64,000 bases of DNA from Tetranychus cinnabarinus (Eukaryota; Arthropoda; Arachnida; Trombidiformes; Tetranychidae), in assembly GCA_022266195.1 (NCBI GenBank), contig WHVY01000002.1, forward strand, positions 5,967,001 through 6,031,000. The letters run 5' to 3'. The position numbers and the translations under genes were made by a program. The notes beneath the pieces were generated by a model. That model had not been told where the DNA came from and did not search any database. It worked only from the letters and a program-made list of their open reading frames with translations. Shown here piece after piece: positions 1-15,523 of this stretch (positions are counted from its first letter, which is position 1; each line of letters begins with the position of its first letter).

Positions 1-3000
1 GTAAAATTCACTTTTACACTTCTTGTGTAATCGTTAGTTTCAACCTTTTCAGTTCTCATTCAGTTGCTAATCATCACATCATGACATGTAATCAGAACAC
101 AGTAAATATTTTGACGAGGTTATCCTAATCATTTCAAGGCTAAAGATATTAACATTCATTAGTCGGTCCAGAATAGCTGTTGGAAAAGTGCAAAAAAAAT
201 GATTTCTGAAAAAAAGAAATTCTTACATGGGAATCGATCAGTGAGAAAATTTTGGACAATTGATCAAAGCGATGAACAACAATTTTTTTTGTTTCAGTTT
301 TGTTTTCGATTTTGCTCTTGACTTTCAGTCAACATCTGTTATCGCAAGTGTCGGGTTAAATCGATCAAGGCCGATGAATGGTTATTAAAGAGTCGATTTA
401 CCACGATTCCGGAGTTTCCAAAAGATGTTTTTGCGCTCATTAAATATCAAATGTAAAGATAACTTGAAAGCGTAAATGATATTATTGTTTAGCTTGCAGC
501 TATTTTCAACTCCCAATGGACTTGATCAACTTTTAAAGGTCACAATAGTCTTTATATAATTAGGATGAAGAAGGTCTTCGAATCGATCCAACACGAATTA
601 ACCCCTTTAATTGAATATAAAGTTCTGTTTGTGCATTTCTTCAATGCAAATCTTCCATGAACTTGGTTTACCAAATTTCGTTCGTTCTTCCAATAATGAT
701 TATCTCTTTTTTTCATCATTTGTCTTCGCTCAAGTTTCACTTTTAACCTAATCTCTTTGTTGTGTCCATCATGCAGTTTTGATGGTAAATTGTAATGATG
801 ATTCAAGCTAAAAACGCATTGTTGATGAAAGTGACATGAAATTGTCCAGCATGACCTTACGTACTATATGAGCTGCAGTCAATTTAATCACTTTTAATGA
901 ACATTTTTATTTCTTTATTTCGTCTTCTCTTTTTTTTCTACCTTGAATAATAATTCACTGAATCTTTAATGTTGTCCATTAATGATGTTAACATCGATGA
1001 TGACAATATTTTGCGTTTTGTTGGCCATAAATCGTTCTGATCATCTTCAAGGATAATCAGAGAAACAATGAATTCGAAATCGTATTTTCATGTTTACATT
1101 TTTTAGTCTCATTAACTGATGAATACATCAAACTTTTGTATTGAATATTGACTATTCACTTTCACAGATTTATTGGGTGCAACTCAACGTGTTATGGGCA
1201 TGATCCGATTATTTATTCATTTATCATTGTGACAAGATAATTGATAAGCCCTGAAAATTATGATCACATAAAGCTCTGATTCGGTTCAGATGAATATTTC
1301 ATCTACCAAGGCCAAACGGCTCTGTATCATCTTTCACTCATAGATTCAAAAACATCATTTGCATTGTTACAACAAATTGATCAAACTTAAGGTTTAAGAT
1401 CAACCTTTGAGCTGTTTGTAGCAATATTGTATCACCTCTGAAGCTGGTTTAGTCAGAGTTTTACTTCTGAAAACATCATCAGGTTATTGTAGCAATTTGA
1501 TAAGACCTAGAGTTTTAGACCTTTGACTTGTCTGTGATAAGTTTAGGCCAAAGCTACCCTTAATTAGCCTAAAGATAAGTAAAATCAAAAAAATTCTGGT
1601 GTTATACTTATGACGCGCAGTGTATTTAACACTCACTCAGAGTTTAACGTTTCGAGTAATGTTCGTGGCTCATCGGTCATAAATCATTTTATATCAGACA
1701 AACCAATATCAATTCGTTTTGAATTTATGGTCGGAACAGTCGGTTTGGTGTTATATCAACCCGAACTTGAATGCTTTCTCTCCATCAAAGGGTAATGGTA
1801 ATGGTTACACCACTGAGCACAGGACTTGTTAGTCAAAGTTTAACGTCTGAAGATATTGTTTTATTTTTCATTATTATTGTAAACTGTTAGTCTAAATGAA
1901 TGTTTAAAATACTTGTGTAATCAACAAAGACGATAATTTTGAGTAAAAGTCATTCAATTCTCGTTGAATGGCGATTAAAACGGTCAAACTATTGCTCAAT
2001 CTAATGAACGTAATAATGACAAAACTCGTTGGTCTCATTTTGTAGGAAATTTTAATCAATCATGAAAATGTCCAACCTGAATGAGATTCCAATTTGTAAA
2101 GTTTTTGTTTTGCTTTTTGTTTTTTGCTTTTTGCGCCTTTTATTGAAAGCTTCTTCAAATGTTTAGATTAACTTGTATTTACAATCATTACTTGACAAAT
2201 TGATAGCTTTTTAATTTAATCATTGAAATGATATCTTCTTAGTGAACAAAAATACGCTGAACAACTCTAATCAAATCCTGTTTAACTTGAAGCCATTTTC
2301 AAGGTTTTCAATGTTAGCAGTTGATTTGCCCAATTGTCAACCATTGTTTATAACTGTTCAAGAGCCTGCCAAGCAAAAAAAGCAAAATAACTTTTCAGAT
2401 TAATCAGAAAGACTTGGCAATCAAATGAATTAAATGATAATATTAATAATCATTCTGGATTGAAAATTGCCAGCTACAATAATGAAGTTAAAGGTAATAG
2501 TGAAAAAAGAAATATCAACAGAAAGAAAAAACAAAAAATGAAAAAATTAATTTAATTCAATTGATCATGTTACCTGAAGCCATTCATTCATTTTGAGCCA
2601 TTTTCTGTCTCTCGGAATATCGTCTAATTGTCTGTCTAATTATTCAATTTAATCATCTGTTTCATTAGCAAATAATAGCATCAATGAAGTCTCCATGTAA
2701 AGCAATTGCAGATATTTACAATTGATATATTTGGTTGCTACAAAAAATGATCATTATTACAATTTACTTTAATGATCTGATTCAGTTGGCATTAAAGAAG
2801 CACAATTTAAAAGTGAAATTAAAGTTTCTTTTCATGTTAATTTGATCCTTTCAAGTTGGTTAACCAACAAACTCATCAAACACTCAACCCAGACTGTACA
2901 TAATGAAACATTAACATTGTTAATCAACAATAATTTATCACCAATTGTTGCTATAACATGCTATAAATGGAAACATGATAACTTTGATTCTGTAACCCAA

Positions 3001-6000
3001 TAACAATGGCAGTGTTGATCATTTTGGATTCAGTTATCATCCCAAATGAATAATCAGCTTCATCAGAATCAAATTCAACTTGATCTCAATATTGAACATG
3101 ATTAACATTTCTTTTAACAGACAAATTAACAGCTAGTTGATCAATTATTAATAGACAACAACAGGTAATCATGTTAATTATTACAATTAAAAAGGTTAAT
3201 CAGATTGCCTTTTACAGAGTTTCTTGTAACTCTGTTTTGCAACCTTTTCTGGTTACGCTTTTAAATTGTTTTACCAATCAATATTAAAACCCTTTACTCA
3301 TTATAAATCAACTTCAATTGTTTATGATGACAATCAATTAAATGATGTTCAGTTCAATTAAACCTGAAACTGTTAATCTGTTGTAATAAAAGTACAATCA
3401 AATTTACCGTTTAATTTAGCTTTTAATTTAACTTTTAATTTCAACTTTTTGCTTTTCCTTTCACTTTTTTTATTGAACAATTTACATAATTCAAATGTAA
3501 ATCACTTTTGATGGTAAAACCTTTGAATTTTTTTCTCTTTACCCAAAAAAGGTTCCTTTTGTTTTTAGGTTTAAATTAACTTTTGATTTGGTTATTTAAT
3601 TTTAACTCGATCCCATCTTTTCCTCATTAATATCTCAATTGAATGGCATCTTTCAATGGTCAATTATATCATCTCAATTGGCTCTTAATTATATCCTTTT
3701 AACACAATAACAGAAGACTTTAAATCAAAGTTTAACCATTAAAGTGACAACTTTTGTATTCCTTGTTGTTTCAAGACTGAATAAGAAACCCTTTTTTTCA
3801 TGATATTTTCATTATAATAAGACTATTTAGGGATATTTAAAGGTATAAATTGGCTTCCATGTCAGGTTTGCTTCGATAATCGCAATATTTATTCATTTTT
3901 CATCTTCTTTTATTCTCATTGCATCATTGAGTATATTAAAGTTGATGTAATTTAGTAATTAACTTTGACCAAATATTTGCTCCAAACTTTCATAATGAAC
4001 AATTTTTTCAAATTAATTTACAGTTCAATTCAAGACAAAGTTAATTACATTTTAGGTAGAGTCAAGTCTTTGATTATTGTTTCAAATGGACCCAGGTTTT
4101 GAACTATCTTGAAATCTAGGCTTCAAGCAACTTCATTGAAACTGATTTGATCCTTAAACATGCAATACTCACGACCATTGTTTACACTTGATAAATAGTC
4201 AGATGATAAATCCTGAGATAAATACTAATCAGGCCTTTGTAATTATTATGGACATACGATTACCATCAATCATCATATCCTTTAGTACTTCCCTTCATTC
4301 CAATATAATAATGATTTACCTATGACAAGTGATTCTGACTACAATCACACAATTATCTTGATGAATTATCATGTCGCTGCCAAATTGAATGCAGCAACTT
4401 CCTGAAACACTTTGCTCAGGTTTCACTTTTCATAATTGAAAGAAAAAATTGATTCAAATTGGAAGCATTTCTAGTTGGAAACATTAATATTTAATTAGTT
4501 GCAATCAATTGTCATTTTTGAAATCAACCCAACAGTCAATTTTCAGCTAAATAAGCTACTCAGACAGGATTGCAATTAACTTAAACCATTATTGTTCAAT
4601 GTCCAATGAATAATTTTTGATAAATCAAATGGTCAACCTTGTCGATTTAATAATCAAGCAAATGATCATAATTTTGTCATGTAAACGGCAAAACAAAACA
4701 AAAATATCAACCCGATTTGACGTGGAAAATGATCATCAATTGATAATGAAACAGATGAAGCTGTTAATCAGTTGATTTAATCCTTTCCTAGTTCCGTGTT
4801 TATCTGATCATCTTGCTTACTCCAGTCAACAATTAGTTTATCAATGACGAGTTTATTTGAAACAAAAATAGTTTCCATAAAGTTTCAATGAAGGTTCTAC
4901 CATGAAATAATCTAATAAACAGTTTTTATGTTTAATCTATTAACCTCAATTTGCTTAATCAAGATCAATTATTAACATCTTTTTATTATCATTGTAACAC
5001 TTGAAAGCTTGTTAAGCTTATGCACCTTTCTTAACCAGATGATTTTGTCGCAATTAAATCCAATTCAAGGAATATCATAAAGTGTAATTTGATTTTGATA
5101 AATCAATTGAAAGGTAAAAAGGTAAATATGAACGGTTTGAAATGCGTCACAGAAAATAACTAACTTTTATTAACAACGTCGTCAATATTGTTGAACACGT
5201 CAATGAGTTGAATATCGATTGTAATGGACTCAACATTTTTATTGTCCAACAATTAATAAATCAAGGATAAATAGTTAAACACATCCTCATTAGATTAACG
5301 TTAAGGATGTTAACAATGTTTTTGTTTTTTACATCAAATGAAACATTATTTTGTTTACCAACATTTCCATCAAAAGCTAGTTACGATCATCGAATCCTTG
5401 TACTATTATTGTGACAAAAAAATGATAAAAGTCCATTTGTTGCGACTTTTAATATTGAAAATACTAATTGGATCGCAATCGACATTTATTTCCAGCTCAT
5501 CTTGACGTTAATTGTCTAACCTGTGAGCTTAAATTATGGGCAAATCAGCATGATCTTAACTCCTAAATCTTATTTTGATGCATTCAATTTTTAGGAATCG
5601 CATTGAATATTTGTGAAAAATCCTGAAATTAGTTTATGATAAACATTCTTCAAAATACTTTTCCTTCCTGACGCTTCATAATTCAGATTATCTAGAACTC
5701 GAAGAAGAAGAAGAAACTTCATCACTTTTTTCATGAATTCAAAAGCTCTAATCAAGCTGATTATCGTCAAAAGAAACATCTCTTGACCCAAGTTAGTCTC
5801 TTAGGTTACAACTCTATCAGGTTATTTTAACCGTCATTATGTTATTTTTATAGCTTGAAGCTGGTTATCTGATTGCATCGACTAGAGTTGAACTGATATT
5901 CAGTTTTAACCTTTTGAAGATTCAGGCTCAGGTGTTTATTATGATCAATTCAATGTGTTTACTGTGCAGAAACGCATAAGATTTTTCAAGGTAAAGATGA

Positions 6001-9000
6001 ATAGAGAAAAATTGACCATTTAAAATATCTCAAGATTTGCCTATTTATTACTACCTGACATCTACTTGTGGAGACAAAACTTGTTAAGTTGAAACAATGT
6101 TGCTTTGTGATTACAATTCATGGTAAACCTTTAATCATTTGTAATATTGTACGACAAGCAATTATTAAAAGTAACCATAATTGTCAAATCATTGTCTCTA
6201 GTCTTGCTGGAAGGCAGACTTAATGATGACCAGCTAATGACCAGAAACATTGCTTAACTTTATCATTTCATTGAATAATCAGTTGAATGTGAAAGGTTGA
6301 AAAACAGTCGATTAACCAACTCTAACAATTTGTTCCACTTTTTACTTTTAATATTTTTGTTTACAATTCACTGTAAAACGGTAATTTACCAGGATTGGTA
6401 ACAATCAGTAAATTACGAGAAAACCTGTGTTAATAGATAGTGTTGACAGTTAATTCCTCTGTTTACAACTAAATTTAACTTAACTAATTACATTGTGCCT
6501 TTAAATAGACTTGCAATGAAGAGACAATTAAACAGTCAAACCTTTAAAATCTGGATTATACAAACGTTTCTCAAACTCATTTGTTTTCATCTTGAAATTG
6601 GTGTTTTGTCATTGATCAATATTGGAAATTGCAATTTATGGTAAATATTATATTAAATTACAATCAATCAGACCTTAATAGAGATTTAATTTGATTTTGG
6701 AGATTTACTTTCAATTGTTATTACAATTTTTGCTTACAAAATTATTCAAAGCTTTTCTGGTTTTGTTGCAGCCGAAGCAAAATCGAAATACATTTTTCCA
6801 TTAATACAAAAGACATTTTTCTTTGCGTTCCTGATTGTTAATGGTGAAGGGAAAAATAGTTAATCACAATCAAATATTAAGATTGTTTTACCCTTGAATA
6901 AGATTCACCTTGGACAGGGAATAATAATGATTGTGATGAGGTTGATTATGATTATGTTGATGATAATAATAACAACAAAAGTGACACTAACAATGACAAA
7001 AAAGTGAATGAAGAAGAAAGTAATTTTGCATTTCAATTGAGAATCAATTCTCAATACAGAAATCAATCAAAAAGGTAAAACAAAAGTTAAAACGGATTAA
7101 AGGTAATGTATTAAATTACCATTGGTTGCAGTTTAATTAGTTGATTATCGTTGATGATTAGTTGAATCATTGTTGAGATTGTTGTTATTTGAGAAGTTTA
7201 ATTGTTTTCCTTTGAAACATTTTCTCAATTTGATCACATCGCTCAGCAAAATGTCAAAAAATCAAATTAATCTGAAAAGATAATCTCATTAATCTGAATT
7301 GTTACCAACAATCAACATTTTAATTGGTAAATCTATTCACTGAATCAAGGTTCAACATTTAACATTCACTAATTACAATCTCATTTAACCATCTTATTGT
7401 TTAATTGACACTTTCAACTTCATCAAATCGCCAGATTCATTTCACTTTGCGGACAATTTTGAGCTTCTTTTCAACATTTTTTCATTTCTTATAATTTACA
7501 GAATTTTTCATTCCATTTCAAGATTTCAGTTTAGATTCCTTGATTTCACTAACTCTTCTTGAATTTGATCCATTTTTTCTGAATTTTTACGCATTTCTAT
7601 GCAATTTCATTTTCGATTTCAAGAAATTTTACATTCTTTTTTCTATGTTTTGTCCATTTTGATGATCAAAGTTGATCATCTTTGAAGGTGATTTATGTTA
7701 TTAAACCGAACCATTGAAATATTGTTGATCAATTTGGTTAACAAGGTTATCGATTAAAAGTTTCCTTATCCAATCAAATAATATTATCAATTGCTTTTTG
7801 ATTTCTCATTACAATTATAACTGTAAACGGAATAAATTACAATTGATGATTGATTTGCATTTTAGATCAACTCCAATTTGACCTGAAAATTGATGAATTG
7901 CACTTTCACTTTAATCTGCAACTCTAAATCAATAGTTTTCTAAATCATATTAATCTTGAAACTTTCATTCGATTTGCGTGATAATTTAAAATTAAACTAA
8001 GAAGTTAATTAAGGTTAAATACAGTTCAATCGACGATTGAATTTAGCTTCTTTGCATTTCTTTCCAACTAAAAGTCAATGTAAGCTCAACACTTTCATAG
8101 TCTAACAATCAATGTTTATCATTTTGCACAATTGAAGGCTTACCAAGTTAATCATGCAAAGGTTTTCAAACAAACCTCTGAAGCTCAAATCGTTTAAAGC
8201 CAATATTGCGCAAAATGACAATCATTATCATTTGATTAATAGCGATCTTCAGTTAACCCAAAGTATTTACATAAACTTGACCAAACTATCATTACAATTA
8301 ACTAATTGTCTACTTTCCTGATCACCATTTCTTCTTCTTGTTAACCATTTTTGTCTATTTTTCTTCCTGATTGTCGTCTGAACGTATCACTGAAATCCTT
8401 GAACGATTAAATGAAATAAGATTTAAATGATCAAAAGCTTGCGGCTAAACGCTGATAGTAATGATATCAATTCCTATTCCTAATTGTCTTCAATATAAAT
8501 AGATGAAAGGGTTTCTCCAGAGATTTTGTTTTTTCCAATCAAACTTTTTTTTCTCCAATTTTTAAGCAAATGCCTTTCAAATCAACTTTCCAATTTCGCT
8601 ACCTTTTAATCACTCAATTAGTTAATCTTGTTAATTCACTTGTTTAAACATTTAATTGCCATCTTCTCAGTAAAACCTCCCAAATTATTATCAACATTAT
8701 TGTCGAAATATTAGCATCATTATCAGCATCATTATCATTACCTTGGCAAACTTACAATGAAAACTTGGGACTTTGCTAAATGAACTGGACAGCCTTGGAT
8801 TTTTGTTTAATGTTTTTTTTTCAATCACAGAGAGGTAATAAAGGTTACAATCAATTGATTGTGAGAAGAAAAGAGGTTTAATCGAAAGACAAATTCAAAT
8901 GATAACTCGAGTGATAAACTAATGCCAAACTGACCAAGTCCTCTGATAATCACGTGTTGGTCAGATTCATAAACACTGATCAAAATTTTTGACACAAAAT

Positions 9001-12000
9001 TAGCAAAACCAGGTTTTACCAGAAAAAAAGACAAAAACAAAAACAAGAAAACTGTCCAACTGCACGTACGAATTTTCAAGTAACAATCAATGAATTCAAG
9101 AATTGCCTGAACATCAAAAAATCTTGATTCAACTCGAATCAACTTTCAACTTGGCGTTTTGAAAAATTGATTTTTTCGATAAAAAAATTCATCTTTTATC
9201 AAACATTTAGATTGACAATTTTTGTACATTTGTTATCCTTTTTGGTCAATATTGACCTGCATTGTGATTGATTGACCTTGGATGGGCAAATATGATTTGA
9301 AATGTTAGGCTTTCGTGAATCGATTTATAATGACATTCTTAATATAATCAACATTCAACATGATTAATCGTAAATGATTAATCCTGGCCTCTTCTTTCAA
9401 ATATTTGATAATTTGTTGAAACACCTTATTATTATAATGATTGTCATTACTTTTTTATTATTATTTTGATTACCATTATTATCTTTCTTTTATTATTTAC
9501 CAATACTTGTTTACCTGACATTTGCTCATTTGTTTACCAATATCAACCCTTATTGTGTAAATTAAATTTAATGTAAATTTAAATATTCATTTGACCTAAA
9601 AATTGAATATTCAGACTGGCTGAGAAAACAAATGTCCAAATGTCTAATGTTGATGTTTCAATCAAATTGTTATCCAAAGGCGACTTGATTTGCTTCAAGC
9701 GATCTTTCAGTTTCCCATCAATAAGACAAGGTTAATCGTCTATTCAGCATCTTTCCTCTCCATCATCTTCATATGGTAGCTAAACCTGAATATCAAGCTA
9801 ATTGTCAATTGTTTTTGCTCTTTTAAAATGATTTCTAATTGCGACTCCATTTGTCTCCAGCAATTATGTGTTAAAAGGTTTGATTTACCTTTTATTGGTA
9901 AAATTTAGCTAAAAGACAATTTAAATTCCCACATTTTCCCACCATTAATAACTGTTTCTCTGTTACTTATCAGTTAACATTGGCCAGTGCAAATAAACTT
10001 AACCTTTTCATCGATATCTTGAATTGACATTAATTGTTATTGATGAATGCTGCTAATTGTGTTTAAAGTGGACAATTTAAGGTTAAGTTACAGTCTAGAC
10101 TTTTATTTCAATCATTTTACGTTATTTTACGCTATTTTAATCATTGATAATTACATTGATAGGAAAACTGGTGAAAGGAAATTATTTTGTTTTAAATTGG
10201 TTAATTAGAAGCCAATAAATCTAAATTATGATTGTTTCTGAATTTTAATGAGCAATTTGTGTTGAAATGTAATCACTTTTGGTCATTTTTAACCATTTAA
10301 TGAGATAACTTAAGGTCAATGTTAAGAATTGTCTTGAAGAAGAAGAAGATATAATTTGATTGCAATTTGAATTAAATCTAATCATTTGGTGTTATACATT
10401 TGATTTGAGGTAAACAAAACTGGTTACGAGGTAATGATGAACAGAATGATGGACAAAATGATAAACTAAATGATAAACAATGGTCATTAAGTTAATAATG
10501 TGCAAAAGAATAGATGTTGGTCAGTTGGATGATGCAAGTAAAAGAGTGAAAAATGTCAAATTATTTGAAAATGACCTCAATTATGGTTTATGTTTGGGTC
10601 AATAATGATGAACGGGATTATGTTTGGTGTTAGATTGGGAATCAACTAATACTTAATGGTGACCTTGCACGTTTTATTACAATCCTTTGCTTCATCATTG
10701 ATTAACAATGTTATTATTGCTAATCATCTATCATGCTGTTGATAATGATGTTGATGTTTATGGTGTTGCTGTTGACCACTTTCAATTGAATCTGTTTTCA
10801 TAAACAAAAAGGTTATTATTTTACCATCCATTTGATTGCAATGAATATCATTTGTTGGTTAACAAACTTGGTTTTCATCGTTTCCCAACAATTTGTTTAT
10901 TGTGATCATATTTTGTTGCTTTATCAACAGTTTCTTGAGTAATTTCATGTTGGGCTTGTTGTCCATCTTCACTAAACTGTGTTTGTTTTCACACACTTGC
11001 TCAATGAATGTGTTAAACAGTGAATATTGTTTATGACTTACAATTAACTATCCAATTAACTATCATTCAAATCAAAATATTGAGCTGAAATAAAGATGAT
11101 GAGAAGGGAAAGTTAACATGATTGACAGTTAAAGCTGTAAAAGGTGTTTTTGGTAACTTGTTTACCAGAATTTGTCCTTAAATTGAAATATAATCTTCAG
11201 TATTTAAATCTGATTGTCACAACAATGGTCATGAAAATAATGAAAAACATGTTGGATCAGTTTGGATACTTAAGGCCTTAAAAGACTGAGAGAAACAATT
11301 AGTTCACTAATCAGTAATTTTCATAGGAATTGCAATGAAAACTAAATCGAGTAAATGAACTTGAAAAGATCAAATTAGTCTTGGATTTAAAATTGTAATT
11401 AACTTGATTTAGCATCGGCATTCACCTTAGGCCAGTGAAGTGAAAATTGTATTAATTATCATTATAATGAGTTAATCTTTTTTTCTCTCATTCTTATTGT
11501 CCTTTCACCTCAATACACTTTTACCTTAACTGAACATTTCATTATCACGTATGATTAACTCACCTACATGTTTCATGGTTACTTATTTAACTGATCATCT
11601 GAATTGAACTTGTCCTGGTGACCTTAACATGTTGAGGTCATAAATGGACGAAATCCTTTTCTCTCTTAAACGTCTTCACCTTACAATTATATTTTGTATT
11701 CTTGAAATGATAATAACATCTTTCTCATAATATAAATCTCAATTCACCTTTTCCTTAATCATGTTTATCAACTTTTCCACTGATCTTTTATATTTATTTA
11801 TTTATATAAATTTAATGCATTATAATTAATTTAATAATGCATCATTTAGGTTGGTTTATATAAAATTGCCAATCAGTTTCTTTATTGAAAACTGACTGAT
11901 TTAATTGTTACATTCATTGTTTCCATTTTGATTGAGAGTTTACTTTTTTCTTCAAGTCAAAGGTTTAACCTTTGCATAATTAACTTGATTAAGTTAAGGT

Positions 12001-15000
12001 TAAATCAAAAATGGTTGTAATTAGATTGGTAATGATTGTTAATGAAACAATTCTGGTCAACTTTTACAAGCTGTTATTGAGCTACTGCTTTTCATTTTGG
12101 ATTATTGATTAGCAAAATAAGGTTTACTTTTACAAGGAAATAGTTAATTGTGAATGATTATGGTTAACTGTTCAATGAGAAAATTTTGATGACAACTTTA
12201 ATGATAACCTAAGGCTGATTAACCTAAACTATGAATAAATTAACAATTTCATTAGTTCATCGACTTTAAATTTGTCAATCAACGAATGCGGATAAAGTCA
12301 ATTTTTTCAAAAATTTAGGTCTTCATTTAGGTATCAAAGAGCAATAGAAATTGCACGATTAAACCAATTGTGAATGTCTTTGGATTGATGGGATGTCGAT
12401 CGTAGCAATTGTAAATTAATTTAAATTGATTATTGTGCTTCTCTTTTCATTGCGGGTAACATGATGAAATTATCAAAACCATCTCAGCTGCTAGTAAGGT
12501 CATCAAAGGTCAATAAGTAATGTGGTTAAAAGAGGAATTAATCAACCATTTTTCACGATCACTTTCCTTATTAGTTTGTAATCGATTAATGATTTGAATA
12601 TAGTTTGAGCCGATTCTTTGTTTCAACCACCATATTGCATCTAATGTTGTTAATACATAATCCAAGTTGTGAACCTTAAGGAAAGAAAGAGAAAAAGAAA
12701 GTTACTTCAATTGTTATGGAAAAAATTATAAGACTTGAGAATTTATTATCGAAATTTATTCAGATAATAACTGAATAATGGATGATTTCACATTTCAACT
12801 TGTTGATTTCAACAGACATTCGGTAATACGATATGCTGAAGCTATTATTCAGTCTGTGAATAATTCAAAGTGTATGATCATCACCTAATTATTACAGTAA
12901 CTCTTGCAGTTTTGAAAGGTCTGAAAATTTTAACCTCAATTGCTGTATTAAAATTGTAAAATGAAAATCTCTTACAAATTATCCAAGTAACAATTGAAAT
13001 TAATTGTTATGGACAATGTTGACTGGTTAGATTTACAGGCTCTTTCTGAATCAAGATCAAACTAGTTATTAAAATCATTTTAGTTGAGTCGTCTACATGC
13101 ATTACCTGGAAAATGTTAGGGAAGAATGAATGGCTTGAAATGTGCGTGAATTTTTCCAACAGATCATTAGAAAGACTTTGCTTTGATCGATGCCATGTTA
13201 ATAGAGGGGTTGCTTTTGCTCTTGGAATGTTGTTGATGTTTCGCTTGCTCTCTGTGGTACTTTTACTTGTTGTTATTGTAGTTGTTGAACAGATTTAACA
13301 CCAAAATAATGCGTAGATGTTGGTGAAACCAAGATTCCAAGGAAAATGAATGTTAGATTTAGGTTGACCATGTTACGGGAAAATCTTTTCATTCAAATTA
13401 TCATTTAATTCTTGTCTTTACTATGTATTTGTTATTCAGTGAGAAGAAGATGAAATTATTCTTGTTATTATCATGCGTCCATTATTGCGTCTGAAAACAA
13501 AATATAAAGAGAAAAGAAAGAAAAAGTTAGTAAATGATATTTCGTGATTTTGCATGTGAATCTATCTTTTAAAGCTTCAAGAATTATTTTTTGATACCTG
13601 CTGTAATGGACGTACCGTTTGATGAAGCTTTTCTGAGTAGATTAGAGAGAAAGAAAATTTTTATGATACAAAGATGGCGTACAACAGGGGGAAGAGAAAA
13701 GCATATTTTGAATGAAATGAAAAGACTATTTCATGATGAAAATAACTCAAGCTAATAGAGCCAACTAATATCATACTTTGTCGGATATATGTCAAATATT
13801 ATCACTGATCTTTCAGGATTTTCCCGTTTAAACTCATCTTCTCAGGAAGATGATACATTGCAGAATTCACTTTTGCTTTTCTCATTTTACCATCACTTTC
13901 TTGTGAATCAATAAATTGAGATTCATGACAATCAAAATTACCATAAATCCCTGACAATATATAAATTTGATTGGATGATTAAGGCCACCAAGGTGTAATT
14001 ACAATTTGAGTTGTACACTGTGAGACGTTAACCTAAAAATCACACCACAAGCAACATCAGATTTGTATCTTGATCTATGACAAGTACAATCCGATCAGCG
14101 ATGTCAACTCGCACAGAAAATTTCTACCATGCCATTTCTCTAGGTCATCTGAGGGAATCTGTACTGTCCAGGTGCTTGATCCAAAATCCACGGAAGTTGA
14201 AAAGAGATTTTCATGTTTATCTAATCCATGTTAGTGAGTGAAGCCACTAAAGGAAACACAAAAGAAAGATTGTCCATTAGATTGATGCACTACAATTATG
14301 TAACGGATGAAGACTTAAGCTGTTAAATATACTATTCCTGGTAGAAAAAAATTGAGCCAATCTTTGGTCAGAACAGAAGCCAAACCTTTTGACGTCAATC
14401 AAATTCAATAATAATTTAATAAGTGATGAGAAAAGAGTAAATTGTTGTATAAATACGACACCATACTGTATACTTACTTGTTGAAAAAGATGAAAAATTT
14501 TCTAGTTGATGATGATTAACAGTTTATAGAGAAAGTACACAAAACAAGATGGACAATTGAAGGGTTTCCAATTCACCAAAAAGAGGAAAAACTTCAAGAA
14601 AAAATACAGAACATACAAGTTATCATAAGTTGTATGTTATGTAGATAGTACAAGCCAATTTAATTAAATTAGTCAATATTAGGAACAAATAAGAAAAAAT
14701 ACCTTAATATTATTCAAAGGCAGGCTTTAGATGAAAATTGAAATCAGCTTTTTTGAGGTAACAACCGTTGTTATTTGATATCCTTGGTTTCCAAATAACA
14801 AAGTGAATCATAATTTAAAAAAGGGTTACAAAAAAAGAGTAAAGTAGAAGGGATGGTAATCCACAAGACAAATTATAAGTTAAACTTAGGCCAAACTGGA
14901 GGTCGCTTAATACAATAATTAAAGAAAATTACATAAAAATTAAGAGATGATTAAAAAAATTGCGCTAAAAAATCGATTGTCAATAACTAATTGTAAAGCA

Positions 15001-15250
15001 TTCAACAGAGTCATCCTGTGGGCATAAATTTAAACTTTCAATTTTTCTTATGGATTCTATTTTTTACTATTTGGTTACAAATCTATACTTTTTTAGTGAT
15101 AAACAATTCTAATCCTGGTTTTATTAAAACTTGGTTCTCTATTCAGTCAGTCTTGCATTTTAAGATAATTTTCGCATCTTTTAAATCAAGACGTTTGTTT
15201 CAGATAAATAAAGTCCAAAAAAGTCCATCGGCGATCTCCATTTGAAATCG
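1..15250. other. Long gene-free AT-rich region
   Basis: I can support no gene in this stretch. Open frames are short (up to about 105 codons), have low-complexity or T-rich composition and match no family I know. The DNA is very rich in TTAAT/ATTAA/CAATTA-type words, which also match homeodomain core sites. It lies directly upstream of the visible ETS-factor exons, so it could be that gene's promoter, its 5' introns or a distal regulatory block. One short coding-like stretch on the minus strand (14075-14227) is listed separately. Confidence 0.6.
14075..14227 (-). other. Short coding-like stretch, no family recognised
   Basis: On the minus strand one frame stays open from about 14227 to a TAG at 14075-14077. 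It reads as a normal amino-acid mix (…VDFGSSTWTVQIPSDDLEKW…) rather than the biased composition of the surroundings. An in-frame TAA lies just upstream. A pyrimidine-rich tract ending in TTTAG on the minus strand lies near 14245, so a spliced terminal exon is conceivable. The plus strand has an overlapping 46-codon ATG frame (14101-14241). It could be a last exon, a decayed gene fragment or chance. Confidence 0.2.
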
Positions 15251-15523
15251 TCTGATATCGCTTGTTCAATGCTGTTGTGTTCTTCATTCAAGCTTTTAAA
15301 TCTGCTTGTAACAATTATGTTTAAGTTGTTTATGTCCAAGATTTTGCTATAATGACCGTCAATGATGCCTGGTTGAGCTTTGTGTCTAATACAATGTTCC
15401 TTATACTGATTACATATCCAATTGTTGGTGTTACTCTTCCCTATGTATATTATTCCAACAATTGTTTACAATGAAATTTGCATAATACTAATTTATTTTC
15501 TTGTGCCTTTTCTTACATTACAG

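Noticed and set aside
8825..9142. 105-codon open frame (-)
   Set aside because: F/L/S/V-rich composition from AT-rich DNA, with no domain and no splice context.
13107..13185. Possible Pointed/SAM exon of the ETS gene
   Set aside because: A W-x7-W start and a later F-x-R-C show the same spacing as in the ELF3 Pointed domain, but core hydrophobic positions do not fit, the frame degenerates into a hydrophobic T-rich run, and no donor gives the phase needed by the exon at 15524.
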